This document shows positions 13,001 to 26,259 of a DNA stretch of 64,000 nt, piece by piece. Position 1 is the stretch's first letter. Every line of letters begins with the position of its first letter. The notes beneath the pieces are model-generated. The model saw only the letters and a program-made list of their open reading frames with translations, was not told the origin of the DNA and made no database searches. The DNA comes from Rotaria sp. Silwood1 (Eukaryota > Rotifera > Eurotatoria > Philodinida > Philodinidae): the NCBI GenBank assembly GCA_905250075.1, contig CAJNOP010000909.1, positions 1-64,000 on the forward strand, given 5' to 3'. The position numbers and the translations under genes were made by a program.

Positions 13001-15452
13001 AACAAGCAAGTACAGATACAGATCCACCTGTTGTTGTTGTATTATTATGTGTTTGTTTAGATTCATAACACATATTTGTAGTTGTAGCAACTGATATTGG
13101 TTTTGAATCAGTATTAATTGTTGATGTTGTCGGAGTTGTTGTTGTTGCATGTACACGAAATACAGGTACATCTAGAAAAAAGAAAAACAAAATTATTTTT
13201 CATTTTATATTTCTTTTGAAACAACAAAGATATACTTGAATTCACTGATGTCATTCGATATATCATTGGACCATGTGTTGATGTTGATCGTTGTTGAAAA
13301 TTAATTGCCATTGGTTTAGTTATTTCATCATGTTTTGAATTTGTTATTAAAGTTGATGATGGACTAGTTACTAATAAAAAACAAAAAAAAAACATATTTC
13401 AATGTTTTATAAATATTAAAAACTAACCATGATTACTATTATTTGATGAATAAACAGGTAGAACTTTTGCAATAGGTCGTAAAATTTTACCAACAGGTTT
13501 ATCTGTTGGTGTTGTACTTGATGAACGTCGACGTAATTTATTTATATTTGATGATGATGACGATGATGTTGTTATTGTTACTTCTTGTGCTGCTTGTGGT
13601 ATTTGATCAATAGAACATGTTGTTAATGGATGAATTGTTGTTGAAAGAGATTCATTTGATGTTCGAGATGGTATAACAATTTGAACATTTTTTGGTAATG
13701 TTGATGTTAATTTAACTAATTTAACTGGACTATTATTCACAAGTGTTTGTTGTTGTTGTTGAGATGAAGGTGATGGAAGATTTGTTGATGATGAAACAAG
13801 TATAATTTTTGTATTACCAATTTGAATATTTGTTGTTGGTTTTGGTATAACTGTTTGTAAATTTAATATACGTGATGGTGTAACAAATAATGTTGATGTT
13901 GAAGGTTTAATTTGTTCAGTTGAAATTGTTGTTGTTGTTGGTTGTTTAATAGGTGATATTTGTTGCATTGAATTTCGTAATTCACTTGCAGTTGTTGAAA
14001 GTAATGCAAGATCATTACGATAATAATCTGATGATGTTGTTATAGGTTTTATTGTAGATGTAGTCTAGAAAAAGAATAAATAAAATAAAATAATTAACAA
14101 AAAAAAATAATACTTACATTTGTATTAACAATATTTGTTAATGGTTTCGATTCATTATTTATATTTGTTGTATTATTACCAGATGTACCAGTTATCATAT
14201 TAACAATAAATGGTGCATTATTAAGTAATGTTATTGCAACAAGTTTATCAACAGTATCACGAACAATTTCTTCAACATTTTCCAATGATGATGATGATGA
14301 TTGTTGATTATTATTATTATCATCCTCTATAGATTCATTTAATTGTTGTTCATTATTATCCATAAAATCCATATCATCTGTAAAATTATCATTATTATTA
14401 TTAAATGATTTATTACGATGTCGATTTAATGGTATTCGTTTTGTATTATTATTATTATTTAAATGATGATTTGTTCGTTTACGTGCTATTTTAAATGAAT
14501 GATTTGATTGTGATGTTAATGAACTTGGATGTGATGATGGTAATACAGATGATATTATTGTTCGATGTTGTTGTTGTGATTGTTTTGATGATGTTGATGA
14601 ACGTGTTTGAGAATAATGAGATGTTGATGGTGGTGGTGATGATGGTGGTGATGTTGAATTTGTTTGACCATTAACACGAAGTAATTCTTTTTGTACAACT
14701 TCAATTAATGTATCTAAACTTGATTTACGTTTTGTAGCTTGTTTAGCACGAACAAGACGAATTACTTTTGAACCTAAAAGAATAAAATCAAAAATTTTTT
14801 TTTTTTAATAAATTATTTTTACCATTGAGATCTGTATTAGTAAAATTTGTAAAATTTTGTTTTGTTATTAATGATGATTGTTGTGTTGTATTATTAATAT
14901 TATCTTGTTGTATTTCATCATCATTATCTATATATATATATGAAGAATAAATAATATATTGTTTTGTTTGATAAAATATTTTCTTACTTAATTTTATTGT
15001 TTGTGGATTTTGAATAATTGTTGTTGATGGATTTGTTTGTAATATACATTCACTTAAATGTATATAATTATTATTTGAAGAATGATGTACAACTGATGGA
15101 CATATATAATTAGATTCCATATCCCAATTCATTGTTGTATTACTAAAATAAAAATTTTTATATATTTAAAAAAAATCAAAGTTTATTAATTAACCTTGAA
15201 GATAACTGTTCGTTGTAGAATGTATGTTTTAAATCAGATATACGTTGTTCTTGAGTAATACAATGTGTATTTTGTTGTAGTACAGGTAATTTATCGTTAG
15301 TAAGATCACTTTGATCGTCAAATGTAGAATAAGAATTTATTCCTAATAAATAATAATTTATTGTTTAAAACAAAAAAAAAGAAAAAAAAAAGCTTTGTAC
15401 CCATATTCTGGATTGTAGCCGTTGAACGGCGTTGTAAAGTTTCGTTTTCCAT
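10048..15452 (-). CDS. Unrecognised large Ser/Thr/Gln/Asn-rich protein, possible nuclear regulator
   Basis: Eleven exons (15401-15452, 15195-15342, 14988-15142, 14823-14927, 14118-14773, 13428-14064, 13236-13370, 12975-13171, 11047-11585, 10869-10971, 10048-10245) join in phase to 974 residues with no internal stop. I do not recognise the family. Most of it is low complexity: poly-Asn, Ser, Thr and Gln tracts, with basic patches such as VRAKQATKRKS (start of exon 5) and KLRRRSSS (end of exon 6). Two parts look folded: an early helix (SLDTLIEVVQKELLRV) with a later one (ENVEEIVRDTVDKLVAITLLNN), and the C-terminal 100 residues (LLRNVLSQYGFRFLDVN, then DEFYKSVYDIKESLLKNGLSKISADNLEKLFNYF), which look like an alpha-helical bundle. 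Composition resembles transcription or chromatin cofactors; that is a guess. The introns at 10246-10868 and 11586-12974 are long and carry repeats. Confidence 0.7.
10281..10412. repeat. Foldback repeat in an intron
   Basis: Near-perfect inverted repeat with arms of about 60 bases. GTAATAAGTTAAGAATGGAAA on the left is mirrored by its complement on the right around a spacer of about 10 bases (ATCGTAGCTC). The outer parts (TTTTACAATATAATGT versus ACATTATATTATAAAA) also pair. It lies wholly inside the intron 10246-10868. Probably a MITE; no clear target duplication. Confidence 0.7.
10762..10840. repeat. Two adjacent GC-rich hairpins in an intron
   Basis: CGCGGTTTT at 10762 pairs with AAAAACCGCG ending at 10793. 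Immediately after, CAGATCATTTATGCG pairs with CGCATAAACGATCTG (10799-10840). Both stand out from the AT-rich intron. They could be the ends of a small transposon or RNA structures in the pre-mRNA. Confidence 0.5.
11679..12740. mobile_element. Possible piggyBac-like non-autonomous element (TTAA-flanked)
   Basis: The segment is bounded by TTAA at both ends, followed inward by CCTTTTAC on the left and CCCTTTAC (complement) on the right, the pattern expected of piggyBac-type ends with TTAA duplications. It fills most of the 1.4-kb intron 11586-12974, where neighbouring introns are about 60 bases. Base composition is less AT-rich than its surroundings. It contains an 18-base perfect palindrome (CTCGGATTTAAATCCGAG at 11812-11829) and a CCCCCCTCAGGG block near 12358. 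No transposase recognised. The inverted ends are short, so the class is tentative. Confidence 0.45.
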
Positions 15453-16408
15453 GTCTTCATTCCTGAATTTAATAAAAAAAGAAAAATATATAAAGTCAAA
15501 GAGATTTTTTTTTGCTTAATAATTCATACTTTATTCAATGAAGATTTAGAGATATATATATAAATAGAAAATTTAAATAGGCTTTTTTTTTTTCTTAATA
15601 ATAAAAATAGGGAATAAGAGAAGAAAATATATCGAACAGAAGTAAATAAACAAGCAAACTAGATTATATACGTAGTATGTGCAAATGTAGTAGCGGTTAT
15701 TCGCTCTTATTCTTGTTCATTTCATTCGTCGACATTACTGTCATTGTGATGGAGCATTCAGGGAGCTGAGTAAAACCTCGACAAAGAATAATAAATGATT
15801 TTTTTTTAAATATAAGTTCAAATTAAACTAAGAATTATAATTAATATCAAATTATTATGAAATCTTTACAATTAATCTCTTTACATTTACAAAAAAATAG
15901 ATTCTAGATGTCACTAATTTTAAGTATACAAAAACAAATCTCTCAAAAATTTAATTTTTATGTACAAATCAGAGGTGTAGAATCTACCCCACGTGCGCGA
16001 ACGACTGTTCGGAAAAATTGTTTGAAAAATAATGAATGTTCTATAATGCATATCGTAGTCTGATGTTCTATTTATCAGAAATTTAATATTTGCTCGAATT
16101 TCAATTCTGATCTTGCTGGATAAATAAGTCTGCTTGTTTACAAAACTGTCAAGTTTGTTTTTCGAATAGACTTTTCATGCAGGCATAAACTTTATGGAAT
16201 GAAAACCTATTGAATTATTAAATTGCAAGTTCTTGTTTTTCTACCGATATCGCTCTACATGCTTACGATCTTAGCATGATTCTGAGTGTTTTATTCAGGA
16301 TCGAAAAAGTTGCGAACTAACATCTAGAGGTATATTTTTGGGTGCATTATGAAAAATTATCTACTCTCTAAAAAAAAAGGTGTCATACTGAAGCTTTTGT
16401 TTTTTCGC

Positions 16409-16451
16409 ACCTTCTTCAGTTCTAGACATGGTCGCTAGAACTGAAAAAGGT
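16409..16451. repeat. Short hairpin
   Basis: ACCTTCTTCAGTTCTA pairs with TAGAACTGAAAAAGGT across an 11-base loop. It lies in the gene-poor interval with no nearby open frame that would make it a terminator. Confidence 0.45.
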
Positions 16452-17102
16452 TCAGTATCTCAGGTCAAAAAGGCACGATCGTAGTATACGTTGAGTTGCA
16501 TGTGTCGACCATACAACTCTTCCCACAACAAAAAACCTGATGTTAGATCGTACAAGATTCAATAAGATCTAATCTTTATAAGATTTTTTCTATGATCTTG
16601 TCACAAGATCCGATAATATAGTATGTCTTCGTTTTTTTTTAAAGATTTCTTCAGATTCTGACTATAACATGCGTGCAAAAATCTTACGAAATTTAAAGAT
16701 TAAGAAACGTAAAAGCACAGACTGAATGCTTCTTGTCAGATGTTATTAGATCATATAAGATTCATACAGAAAAGAAACATACACCAGAACATAATGTCGA
16801 TCTTGCCTGTTCTATTTACTCATTCGAAAATTATTGATTTGATTAGTTTCACTATGAAGAAGAGTAGTTGAAAAGCAGGATAGAGCTATGTATCTAATTT
16901 TTTTCTTATTTTTCTGTATTATTCGTATAGAAAAATATTAAAAATACTTATATGCATAGCTCGATCATGTTTTTTAACTGCTGTTTTTGATAGTAAAACT
17001 ACTCGAATCTTTCAATTTTAAATTATTTAAATAAATTTTATTCTTTATTTTTAGACTATTTATAAAGATAAATATAAGTAAACATATTAATTTAAATAAA
17101 TA

Positions 17103-17220
17103 GGGATGTCCAATTTGGCTGAAGGTTCTAATTCTTTTTTTTCTCACGTAGTTTCGATGATCTATTATCTTAGCTACATGACAAAAAAGAATTGGAAGGT
17201 TCAGCCAGACTTGGCATCCC
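17103..17220. mobile_element. 118-base MITE with AAATA target duplication
   Basis: Terminal inverted repeats of about 45 bases: GGGATGTCCAATTTGGCTGA at the left, and the complement of GGGATGCCAAGTCTGGCTGA at the right, followed by TTCT/TTTTT-rich arms. AAATA occurs directly outside both ends (17098-17102 and 17221-17225). No coding sequence. Superfamily uncertain. Confidence 0.65.
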
Positions 17221-18999
17221 AAATATTAGTTTTTGTACTATTTGGAGGGTAGGAAAAGGTTATATGGAGTATGATGACAATCGGCGCTGTATACGACACG
17301 ATGATATACGATCGTATACAATCGTTTACGACTGTCGTAAAACTCGTCCCGGGATGATACTTTTTTTTTAAAAAATAGTCACAAGTCAAACTCATCCTAT
17401 AAAATGCTAATTCTGGTACCATTGGATGCACAATTAAATTATGAATAACATGGTGAATGAGTTCACTTAAACAGTCAAAACATATAGACTACATTAAATC
17501 AATCGAAAACAATAGTAAAGATTTATCCGGAATCAGCTTTTTTTCGATATTTTGACATTTTCTGTTTCGAAAATTTTTCTTCCAAATATTTGTTCTAACA
17601 TTTATGTAGAATATTGTAGTAGAAATCAAATTTCAGCAGATCCGTTTCTGAATAGTCTTTATAATTTTTCTCTTTTTTTTTTTGGATGTTCGTACTTCTA
17701 TGATGGAGTAGATGTTAATCTCGCTAACTTTGCTCTGACGCGGAAAATCTAGTCAAAAACAAAATTGACAGACAGAACAGTCTTTTTCGAAATATTCAGC
17801 TGATGGGATCTTCATAGTGAAAAAATTTGAAGAAAAATATTTCTCTATAAATATGATTGTATTATGATCTTTTTATTGAATGAAGACGTTTCTGAGTCGA
17901 GAAAAATAGAAAATACGTGAAATCATGATTTTTTAGAAAGCTTCCCATGTGAGATGCAACAGCAATTATGTTAATTCTAGTCATAGATGAAATATGAAAG
18001 AATGTTCTAGGAAAGCTTGAATCAGTATCAAATTAGAATATGAAGGGGGCGTTCATTTTACTTATAGAATCATATAGAAAATCATAAAGGAGAAAAAAGA
18101 ATATTTTATTCTCAGGAAAGATCAGTAGTAATTGAACGCTTATTTTTATTAACAGATAGCTGACATTATGCAAATTTGTAGTATGTATTGTTTTCGGTTG
18201 CCAGTTCAATGAATTCCATAAAAAGTGTCAATTGCATAAATGATACTATTTTAAGGCTAATTTAACGCTATTAAATAGTCTACGGTTCGAAGTATGTGTA
18301 GCACTTTTCGAATCTTGCAAAAAGTAGATTTTCAACTTTTCATATAATGTCTACTATGTAGTCCACTGCGCGCAGTTTTGCACCAAATTAAATTCTCTAC
18401 TCAGTAGTTACTTTTCTCTCTCAGGAAACATATTTCACAATCTTCCAAAAGAATCTCTGCTTGAATTTAATAGTGAGGGAAATTTTTCGTGAAAAAATTG
18501 CCGTTTGAGAAAGTTTTTCATTTTAGCGGTAGGTTCTGCATCTCTGGTACAAGTGATAGTAATCTGAGATTTTACATATGAATCGATCTATTTGCCAGCC
18601 GAATACTCTAAAATTTTTAGTTCAAACAAGAATATTTTATTTGCGAGATGTTCAAGTCCCAAAAAACAACTGTCAATGAAAAAAATCTTCAATCGAAATA
18701 TCGTCATTTGGTTTATTGATATCTAACACATCAGAGACTAACATTTTAATGAAAGAATTACCCTAGCAATTTTTGTGCGATATGCAGAACTAATATTTCA
18801 ACCATAAGAAAACAGCAACATAAGTTCACAAGCTCTTAATACTCTGTCTGTTAATAATGATCCGAGAATTTCAAATTCCATTTTTTTACTAAAATTTATA
18901 CAAATTGTTTTCATAAAAGTTGTGTTGTTCAATGACTTTCTTTTGAAAGAATTTCGTTTTTTATTTTATTTTTCATTTTTCTTTAAATTTCAAATTCTA

Positions 19000-20275
19000 T
19001 TATATAAAATCAGTAATACATCGTAGTTTTCTTAAATTTACGTGACGTTTATCATGTCTTATTCGACATAAAATAATCATAGCTGGTACAATAAATGTTA
19101 TAATAAAAAGAAAAGTACCAAATAATACACTAATAATACAAATAATTAATTGTTGATCTACCCATACTGATGATCTATTTGTCGTTAAGTTGATAAATTC
19201 ATTATTGTTACTTATTATATATCGTATAAGACTGATATTAAGAAGAAAGAAATAAAAAAGAAGGAGCTGAATATTAAGATATAAATAACCAATAGAGATT
19301 TCTCATACAATAGAAGAAACAACTGTTATGTTGTTGAGTTCATAAGAGATGCATTTATTCTTTATTTTTGTCTTTTAGCAAATAACAGGCGCTATAGCTG
19401 TCAGACTAATGATATAATATCTGTTTATTTACGTATGATTTGAATTGGATCAATAAGGGAAAAAAAACGAGTGATAAATAGAAGATTTTTTTATTGATAG
19501 CTCTATTAGATATGATTATATTTTTGTCGATATTGAATCACGAGTCATCGGCTACGTCTGACTAATAAATTATACACTTTAATTAACAATCAGTTGTTGC
19601 TTATCAGCAAAGATACAAAAATGCTTCGAGAGTGAAATATTGCATCGATGAATGTATCATATGTTAATTTTTAAAATAAAAAGTTTTTTTCCATACAAGT
19701 TTAGGGCAAATAGATAGTAGTAGAGTTTTACTCGAATCAAGAACTTTTTACTGTCATTAAAAATCGAAAAATTGATGTATTCATCGAGCTAAATTGAGTA
19801 TTCATGTCAACCAATATTGTTAGGTTAACTTACTCAAGGACGTCATATACCAAGATCAATTTGAGTTAAAGGAAATTATTCATAAGAAAATTTTCGTATA
19901 TTAATTTTTCTTCAGGACAGTTGATTTTGAGATACTTGTTTCGTCGATATAAGTATTGACAACTAATACTACAGAAATATACATCTTTTTTATTAAATAT
20001 TAGATAACCAAAGTAGATGTTATTCATATTTTGCAGTCTTTTTAACTAATACTTGTTCATATTTAATAAAAAAGGATAACTCTGATCGTAAGAAACAAGA
20101 AGACACAGTTCGAATTAGATTTCAACTGCTTTCATGTTATTTTTTTATCTCGTCTATCTCAAACGTTGTCCTTTCCAACAGCTAATTCTGTTACATATAC
20201 TGAACATTCAACTACAATATCATCATTAATTACTAAAATAGTTCTCAAAATCCATTCATTCACATTTAGCTTTAA
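19000..20275 (-). pseudogene. Remnant of a single-pass membrane protein gene
   Basis: The segment 19000-19231 (minus) follows an ATATCAG acceptor and encodes about 77 residues ending in a stop. It has an extracellular stub with an NLT glycosylation motif, a clear membrane helix (LIICIISVLFGTFLFIITFI), then a basic cytoplasmic tail (CRIRHDKRHVNLRKL). About 0.9 kb upstream, near 20150-20265, is another open stretch with beta-strand character (ILRTILVINDDIVVECSVYV), cut off by stops on both sides. The two look like exons of one receptor-like gene whose other exons I cannot find, so I call it a remnant. It could instead be the 3' end of a real gene interrupted by the gap at 20987. Confidence 0.35.
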
Positions 20276-22505
20276 CAAGTATTGGTTTTTTTATGAAGTG
20301 TGTCTCTTTTGATAGCAAAAACACAACCATTCATAAGTCAAAAACTTATAAGAATTACGAAAGCATTTCGTTAATCTTTCTTTTATTTATTTATTTAATT
20401 TTTTTGAGAAACGAAAGGGTGAACAATAAATAAAGAGAAGATTTGATATTCTGAATAATTTTAAATATCTTGTTTGACATAACAGACTATTGCTTAGGAA
20501 CATTGGCTCATTGATCCTATCAAAGAATGTCAACTTTATTGTCAATCGATAAAAATAACAAATAATATAGCTCATTTAAGAAAGCATAAATGCCAAGTCA
20601 TGTGACCAGAAAAGTGTAATGTAGGCAGGACAAAAAACCAAAACATTCGAAATATAAATAATCGAATTTGTTTTTCGACTATAAAATCCATCTATTGCAT
20701 GAAAGTTAGACTCTCTTCTTTAATCTTCTCGAGACAATTATAGCATTGGCCAAAACTATAGAAACAAGTATTTGAATGCAGGTGTTTCATAATTTTTTAC
20801 TACTTCAGTTGTCTATAACGATGTACTTTTCTGATTGTTAAATCGAATTCAATGAATGGAGCCGTCTTATCTCTGGTTCTATAATTTTAGGAAATAGTCC
20901 AATTATAGAATAAGGATTAAAAGAAAAACTATTCCTTCACATGAAATATATGAAAATTTCAACTTCTATCTCTCTTAACGCCCTGTNNNNNNNNNNNNNN
21001 NNNNNNNNNNNNNNNNNNNNNNNNNNNNNNNNNNNNNNNNNNNNNNNNNNNNNNNNNNNNNNNNNNNNNNNNNNNNNNNNNNNNNNTTTTTTTTCGTTGA
21101 CAACAGCGTCATTTATTTTATGGTTATTCTTTCCAACTTTTGTTTGCTTTTCATCTGCATAATGACTTTTAAAAGTGTCTTTGCTTTGGATACTTTGTCT
21201 CACAGATTCTTTATTTTTCTTTCATTCTCTTCTCTTGCTAGCAAGAACGAAAAAAAAACAGCAAAGTTTGTCTTAATGTTATAATAAACATTATATCGTC
21301 GTCAAATATGCTGCAGATGATAAAATAGTGCTTCCGATACAGAAATGAATGAAATAGTTCAACAAATAGATTATTACTTCTAATCTTCTGAGAGTAGTTT
21401 TTGATTTATACTATATGATTCATTCGAAAAGTGTGTAATATTTATTTCTACAATTCATGAAGAAATAATATGTTAGTTTTGTTTCTTCACATGTGAGATT
21501 GTAATTTTTTTTAAAACTAAAATTGTCAATGACATTGAAGACACGAATGTTGTTTTTTTTAATCAAAAGTAAGAAAAAAATATCGTCATCATGACAGTGC
21601 TTCTGTAAATGCAGTTTTATTATTGTTGCCATCGTTTTTTTTCTTCTTGTGCTCTCGTCTGTATAGTGAGTGACAATCTGAAAGAACAATATGTAAACGA
21701 AGGATTGCCGAAGAAACGTAATGTTACATTTTTCGTCGTTTTTTTTGTTTGTTTCGATGTGCAGACATCTCATCAGGAGCCTTTGCTTACTATATTTTCG
21801 AGTTTGTGTCAATAAAAACTGTTCAGTACATTATATTAATTCCGTTTTTCTGCATGGTTATTGATTCACAAGTATCGTGGGTCTCGAAAATCTAGATGTA
21901 CATCTATGATGAAAGATGATTCGATTGATATTAATGTTATTTTTGGTTCATCAGTCATAAGATTATTTCAATTTTAGCTGAATCATTATAAAATAAAAGT
22001 CATAAAGAGCTTGAGATAAATCTGTTTTTGATGATCAAAATGAAGTTATGATGAATGTGGATGTGGATGTCGACCATCCAGAACCGATCGGATCCGAAAT
22101 CAATATTACAGACTCTATTCTTGTCTAATCCAAATGACTTCTTCAATAATATAACAAAATAATGAAGACATGGTATGATCATTACTCATAAAATAAATTT
22201 TGAAAGATTAAAATGTTAATAATCAAGTGGAATAATTTTCAAAACAAATATATTTAAATTTATTACAATGAAATGTTCATTAGAATTAATGTATGAATTG
22301 ATAAACTTGAATAGGAAGGAAAAAAACCAACAAATTATTTGTGTTAACATAGAATATGATTATTCTTGTCTGTCATAATCATTATCACATTTATCTAATG
22401 ATGAAGAAAAAAAAAAAGATGCCAGTCTGTTGGTAAATAAACCAGATAACACATAAATAAAAATATGAATAGCAACATTCAAAAATATTTATTAAAAAAT
22501 CAACT
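20276..22505. other. Intergenic with assembly gap
   Basis: No gene recognised. It holds the first 100-N gap and T-rich sequence. A minus-strand open frame at 21420-21812 has no domain and low-complexity content. The last few hundred bases should include the promoter of the GLI-type gene. Confidence 0.4.
20987..21086. other. Assembly gap (100 N)
   Basis: Exactly 100 N, the usual arbitrary size for a scaffold join, so the true distance and content here are unknown. Confidence 0.95.
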
Positions 22506-25500
22506 ATGACACCAATCGATTGGTCAAATATGTCGAAAACTGGAACATTTATTCAACATACATTTGGTAAGTCATCTTTAAAAGAAAAAAAAAGATCATA
22601 GAATATATATCTAACAAGGTACATTACCATTAATTGGCTCATTGAATGATGCCGGTGTCTTATCAGTTACTTCAAAAAGTTCAAGTTCAAAATCATGTAC
22701 ATTACCATCATTAACATCGACCAAACGTAAGTTTGTTTTCTTAATATTATTTGTTAATCTATCGACTTGAAAAACTAGATTTATCTAGCAAATAATTTTA
22801 AATTTTCTAATAAAGAATTTTCTTTTCAATAAACTTATAATCAAAAGTTTCAAGAAAAAAAAAACTTCGAAATCAAAAAGTTTGACTCTATTTTTATCAT
22901 CAATGTGAAGAGTTAAACAACATATTTAGTAGACTTTATGTTTTTATAAATATATTTATATAGATTCTCGATTATCTACACCATCACTTTCTTCAAGTGA
23001 TGGAAAAGGCAAACGTCCACTGTCATTCTCTCCAATGTCTGCTGATAATATATTAACACATACACAACAACAAACAATAGAAATGAATCTTATTTCAACT
23101 GTTCAACGTTCGGATTATCTTCCATCTAGAGTAATCATTTTTGTGTTTGTTTTTAAATTCTTATTTAAATATTGATTTATTAATATGATTTAAAAAGATT
23201 CTTCCTCCATTAATTGAACCTAATGAAATTCAATGTCAATGGTCAGGTTGTGATCTTTTATTTTCAACACCAATACAATTAACAGAAGTACAAAGCTTTA
23301 ATTAAATTTTTTTGTCAGACGATCCTTAACAACTGAAATCAGTCCCTTCGAAAACTCTGATTTGTTGATCAAATCAAAATTTTCGAAGGAGCTAATTGCA
23401 AGAGTTATTGATTTCCTACTTTCATACGTGTTGTTGTTGTTTTTTTCTATTAGCATATTCGATCTGTTCATATTAATCGAACTGATTCTCGTACATGGTT
23501 ATGTCAATGGCAATCATGTACACGTAATCGAATACTATTTAAATCACTTTATTCATTATTTTTGCACTTACGAACACATACACAAGATCGACCATATCAA
23601 TGTTCACATATTGGTTGTACAAAAACATTTACACGTGCAGAATATTTACGTTTACATGAACGTTCACATACAGGTAATTTCTGTTTTTTTTTGATTATTT
23701 ATTAATGTTGATTTTTCTTATTTGAAATTGAATAGGTGAAAAACCATATCTATGTGAATATGTTGATTGCTCAAAAGCATTTAGTAATCCATCAGATCGA
23801 ACAAAACATATTAAACGAACACATTTAAATAAAGTTTGAATTTAAATAAATTAACAATAAAACAAAAATTTTCTTTTAGAAAGAATATATATGTCAAATT
23901 CAAAATTGTGGTAAATCTTATACAGATCCAAGTTCATTAAGAAAACATGTTAAAAATATTCATGGTGAAGATGCATTTCGACAAAAAAAACATAAACGTA
24001 CAGACAATAATAATGATAAACAATTTGAAGAAACAAAGGCAAATATTTCAAATACAATATTATTTTCAAATGTTAGTTAAATTTTTGTTTTTATTTCAAT
24101 CATATTTTGTTTTTTCTTTTGCATAGTTAAATTATCCAAGTGTATTAAATAATCACTCGAATATTCTTATTGAAAATAATAATAATAATGATGATGATGA
24201 TGAAGATATCATTGTTGATCAAGGACATCCATTAAATGTTGATGTAAATCACTTCTTCTTTTTTGTTTTTTTTTATTGTAATAATCAAAGTTTTGTTTCT
24301 TTAGATACTGGGAGATAATTTAGGAGAATTATCAGTTAGTACTACAACTGCTTTGCCAATTTATCGAGCACCCATAACCAATTCTTTAAAACAAATTGCT
24401 AAAAAAGCTGTTTTACCAGCCATACATATTACAGGTGTTTGTGAAACTGATAAAGATGAAACAGTGTCAAATAAAGGTAATTTAATGAATAAATTTTCAA
24501 TTAGTTTCTGATCAGTCAAACATTCTAAAAACAATGAATAGAATCATCAAGTAATCTTACAGGCCTCGCAGCGTGTGTACTTTCCTGATTTTTCAAGATT
24601 TATCTCTGTAGGACCACATATACGTCATTTCGATGTTTTATTTTGTTATACTCAACGTTTCTTAAAAATTTTATGAAAATATTTGTTGAATATTTTCTAT
24701 AAAAAGAAAGATGGTACTCAAATTTTTATTTTGTTCATTTTTTTCTTGTAATCACTTTAAGAATCGATTATTTCGAATTAATTGGTTTTTGAAAGCAGCT
24801 ATTTTATCATTAGTAATTATCACCAGTACTTCGGCGGTATTTATATCATACAGTTCACAACCGTGCGTAGCTTCATGGTTATAGAACCTTAAACACTGAA
24901 AATGCGGATTTTTCTTATGTCTTTTAACGGCTATTTTCCCGATAAAAATGCGATTTCTACTAGAAACAAATAAGACTTAAATAGTGAAGGATGCCCCCTT
25001 CCGTAGGTCACGTATTTGAGAAAAAGAAAACGTATACACAATGCATAATTAGAGATAGCGAACGAAAAGGAAAACAGCAGAACTCGAAGCATGTATTCGG
25101 AGAAATATAATATAGTAATTTCAATGAACTATCATTGATCGACATACTTTTGTACAGCTTTCATCCTAAACAATAGCACTATGATAAGACTTAAAATGTC
25201 CTGATTTTTTTCTAAAATGTGTCCTGCCTATTTTCCTGATTTTCAGACAAAGGCCGCTGCAACCCCTGAATCTTTCATCATAAATAGACTTACATTAAAA
25301 TCGAAAAAATGAATGCTTGCATTATGAAATATTTCTAGCATGTACACACCAAGTTCTTCGAATTTCAAGTTATTATTATTATTATCGTTATCATGTTATG
25401 TGTAAATTTTTTCAATGAGCTTAGTTCGAGTTTTTTTTTCCATGAATAAACTGAAAGTAATGTGTCTAATCATCAAAAAAAAAAGACTTGTATCTAATGA

Positions 25501-26259
25501 TGTACTTGATAAATCATTGAAAATTTAAGATGATTTTCATACAAAATTATTCTAGGACAACAATATCAAGTTGCATTTCGTTCAGTACATAATCATCGTA
25601 TAAGTGCTCATTCTGGTAGTACTGCATATAGTAGTATGAAAAGTGATTCAATGAATGTTGATAGTGGTCTTTTTCTTCCAAGTAATCATTCAAGTATGGT
25701 ATGTATTTTTTTTATTTCTCTTTAAATATATTTCAATCAATAACAAAAAAAAAAGATATCTCTGGCTCAACATCCAAGTACATCACCATATGAATATGAT
25801 TGTATATCAAATGATAATATCAAGTAGAGAAATTTTGTTAATCAAATTAAATTTTGAATTTTTAGTTCTTTTTTTTTTCTTTTATTAGATACGAAATACG
25901 AAATAATAATGCTTTAACAATTCCATCTATTCAAACATCACATGTTTGTATTTAATTTTTATTAAAATAAGTAAAAAGAAAATTATGTTATCGTTTCTTT
26001 TTTATTTTAGAGTCCTATTCGACGATCAAATGGAAGTTCCGAACAACTTCTTACATTACCATATGTAAATTCAACAACAAGTCATTTAAGTTCAATATTA
26101 ACGAATGAATTATCACCATCAAGTAGTTTTTGTATTAGTACATTATCAGATGATATTCAACAAACATCAATATCAAATTCGAATCCTAAAATGACACATT
26201 TACTTTATTTTCTTCAAACACTTGAATATAATCAACAATTAGATACTGAAAATAATTAA
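22506..26259 (+). CDS. GLI/Ci-type five-finger C2H2 transcription factor
   Basis: Thirteen exons join in phase to 579 residues, from ATG at 22506 ([13 protein letters not shown]) to TAA at 26257. Exons 4-7 (23198-24071) encode five C2H2 fingers in GLI order: [47 protein letters not shown] and [29 protein letters not shown]. Linkers include SHTGEKPY. The last finger and HGEDAF tail followed by a basic KKHKR patch are closer to GLI/Ci than to GLIS or ZIC, as I recall them. The family binds GACCACCCA-type sites and ends Hedgehog signalling. The N-terminus has a RPLSFSPMS stretch; the C-terminus is short and Ser/Asn-rich with an acidic DDDDED run. It is far shorter than vertebrate GLI, and no repressor or SUFU-binding motif was confirmed. 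The 24477-25555 intron carries a hAT-like insert. Confidence 0.85.
23345..23389. repeat. Small palindrome in a GLI intron
   Basis: CCTTCGAAAA pairs with TTTTCGAAGG around GATTTGTTGATCAAATC, itself palindromic. It sits in the 166-base intron between finger 1 halves, which is longer than its neighbours, so it may be a tiny foldback insert. Confidence 0.45.
24560..25268. mobile_element. hAT-like non-autonomous element in a GLI intron
   Basis: A 709-base insert has ends CAGGCCTCGCAGCG (left) and the complement of CAGGGGTTGCAGCGG (right). Inside each end is a second shared block (TCCTGATTTT on the left; GAAAATCAGG complement on the right). The flanks share AATCTT but not a clean 8-base duplication. 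It explains why this intron is about 1.1 kb while the others are about 50-60. No transposase frame. Confidence 0.55.

Larger units (their letters stand above)
15453..18999. other. Gene-poor interval with hairpin repeats
   Basis: No gene recognised in about 3.5 kb. The first part may be promoter for the minus-strand gene ending at 10048; an ATTCAG acceptor-like site lies just before its ATG. The rest holds a hairpin (16409-16451), a MITE (17103-17220) and GTATAC/CGATCG palindromes near 17288-17335. Composition is less T-tract-rich than near genes, suggesting old transposon sequence. Confidence 0.4.

Noticed and set aside
18200..18700. Possible coding patches in the gene-poor interval
   Set aside because: Stops in all frames every few dozen codons and no repeated motif.
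21420..21812. 130-codon minus-strand frame near the first gap
   Set aside because: No domain, biased composition, overlaps an open plus-strand frame.
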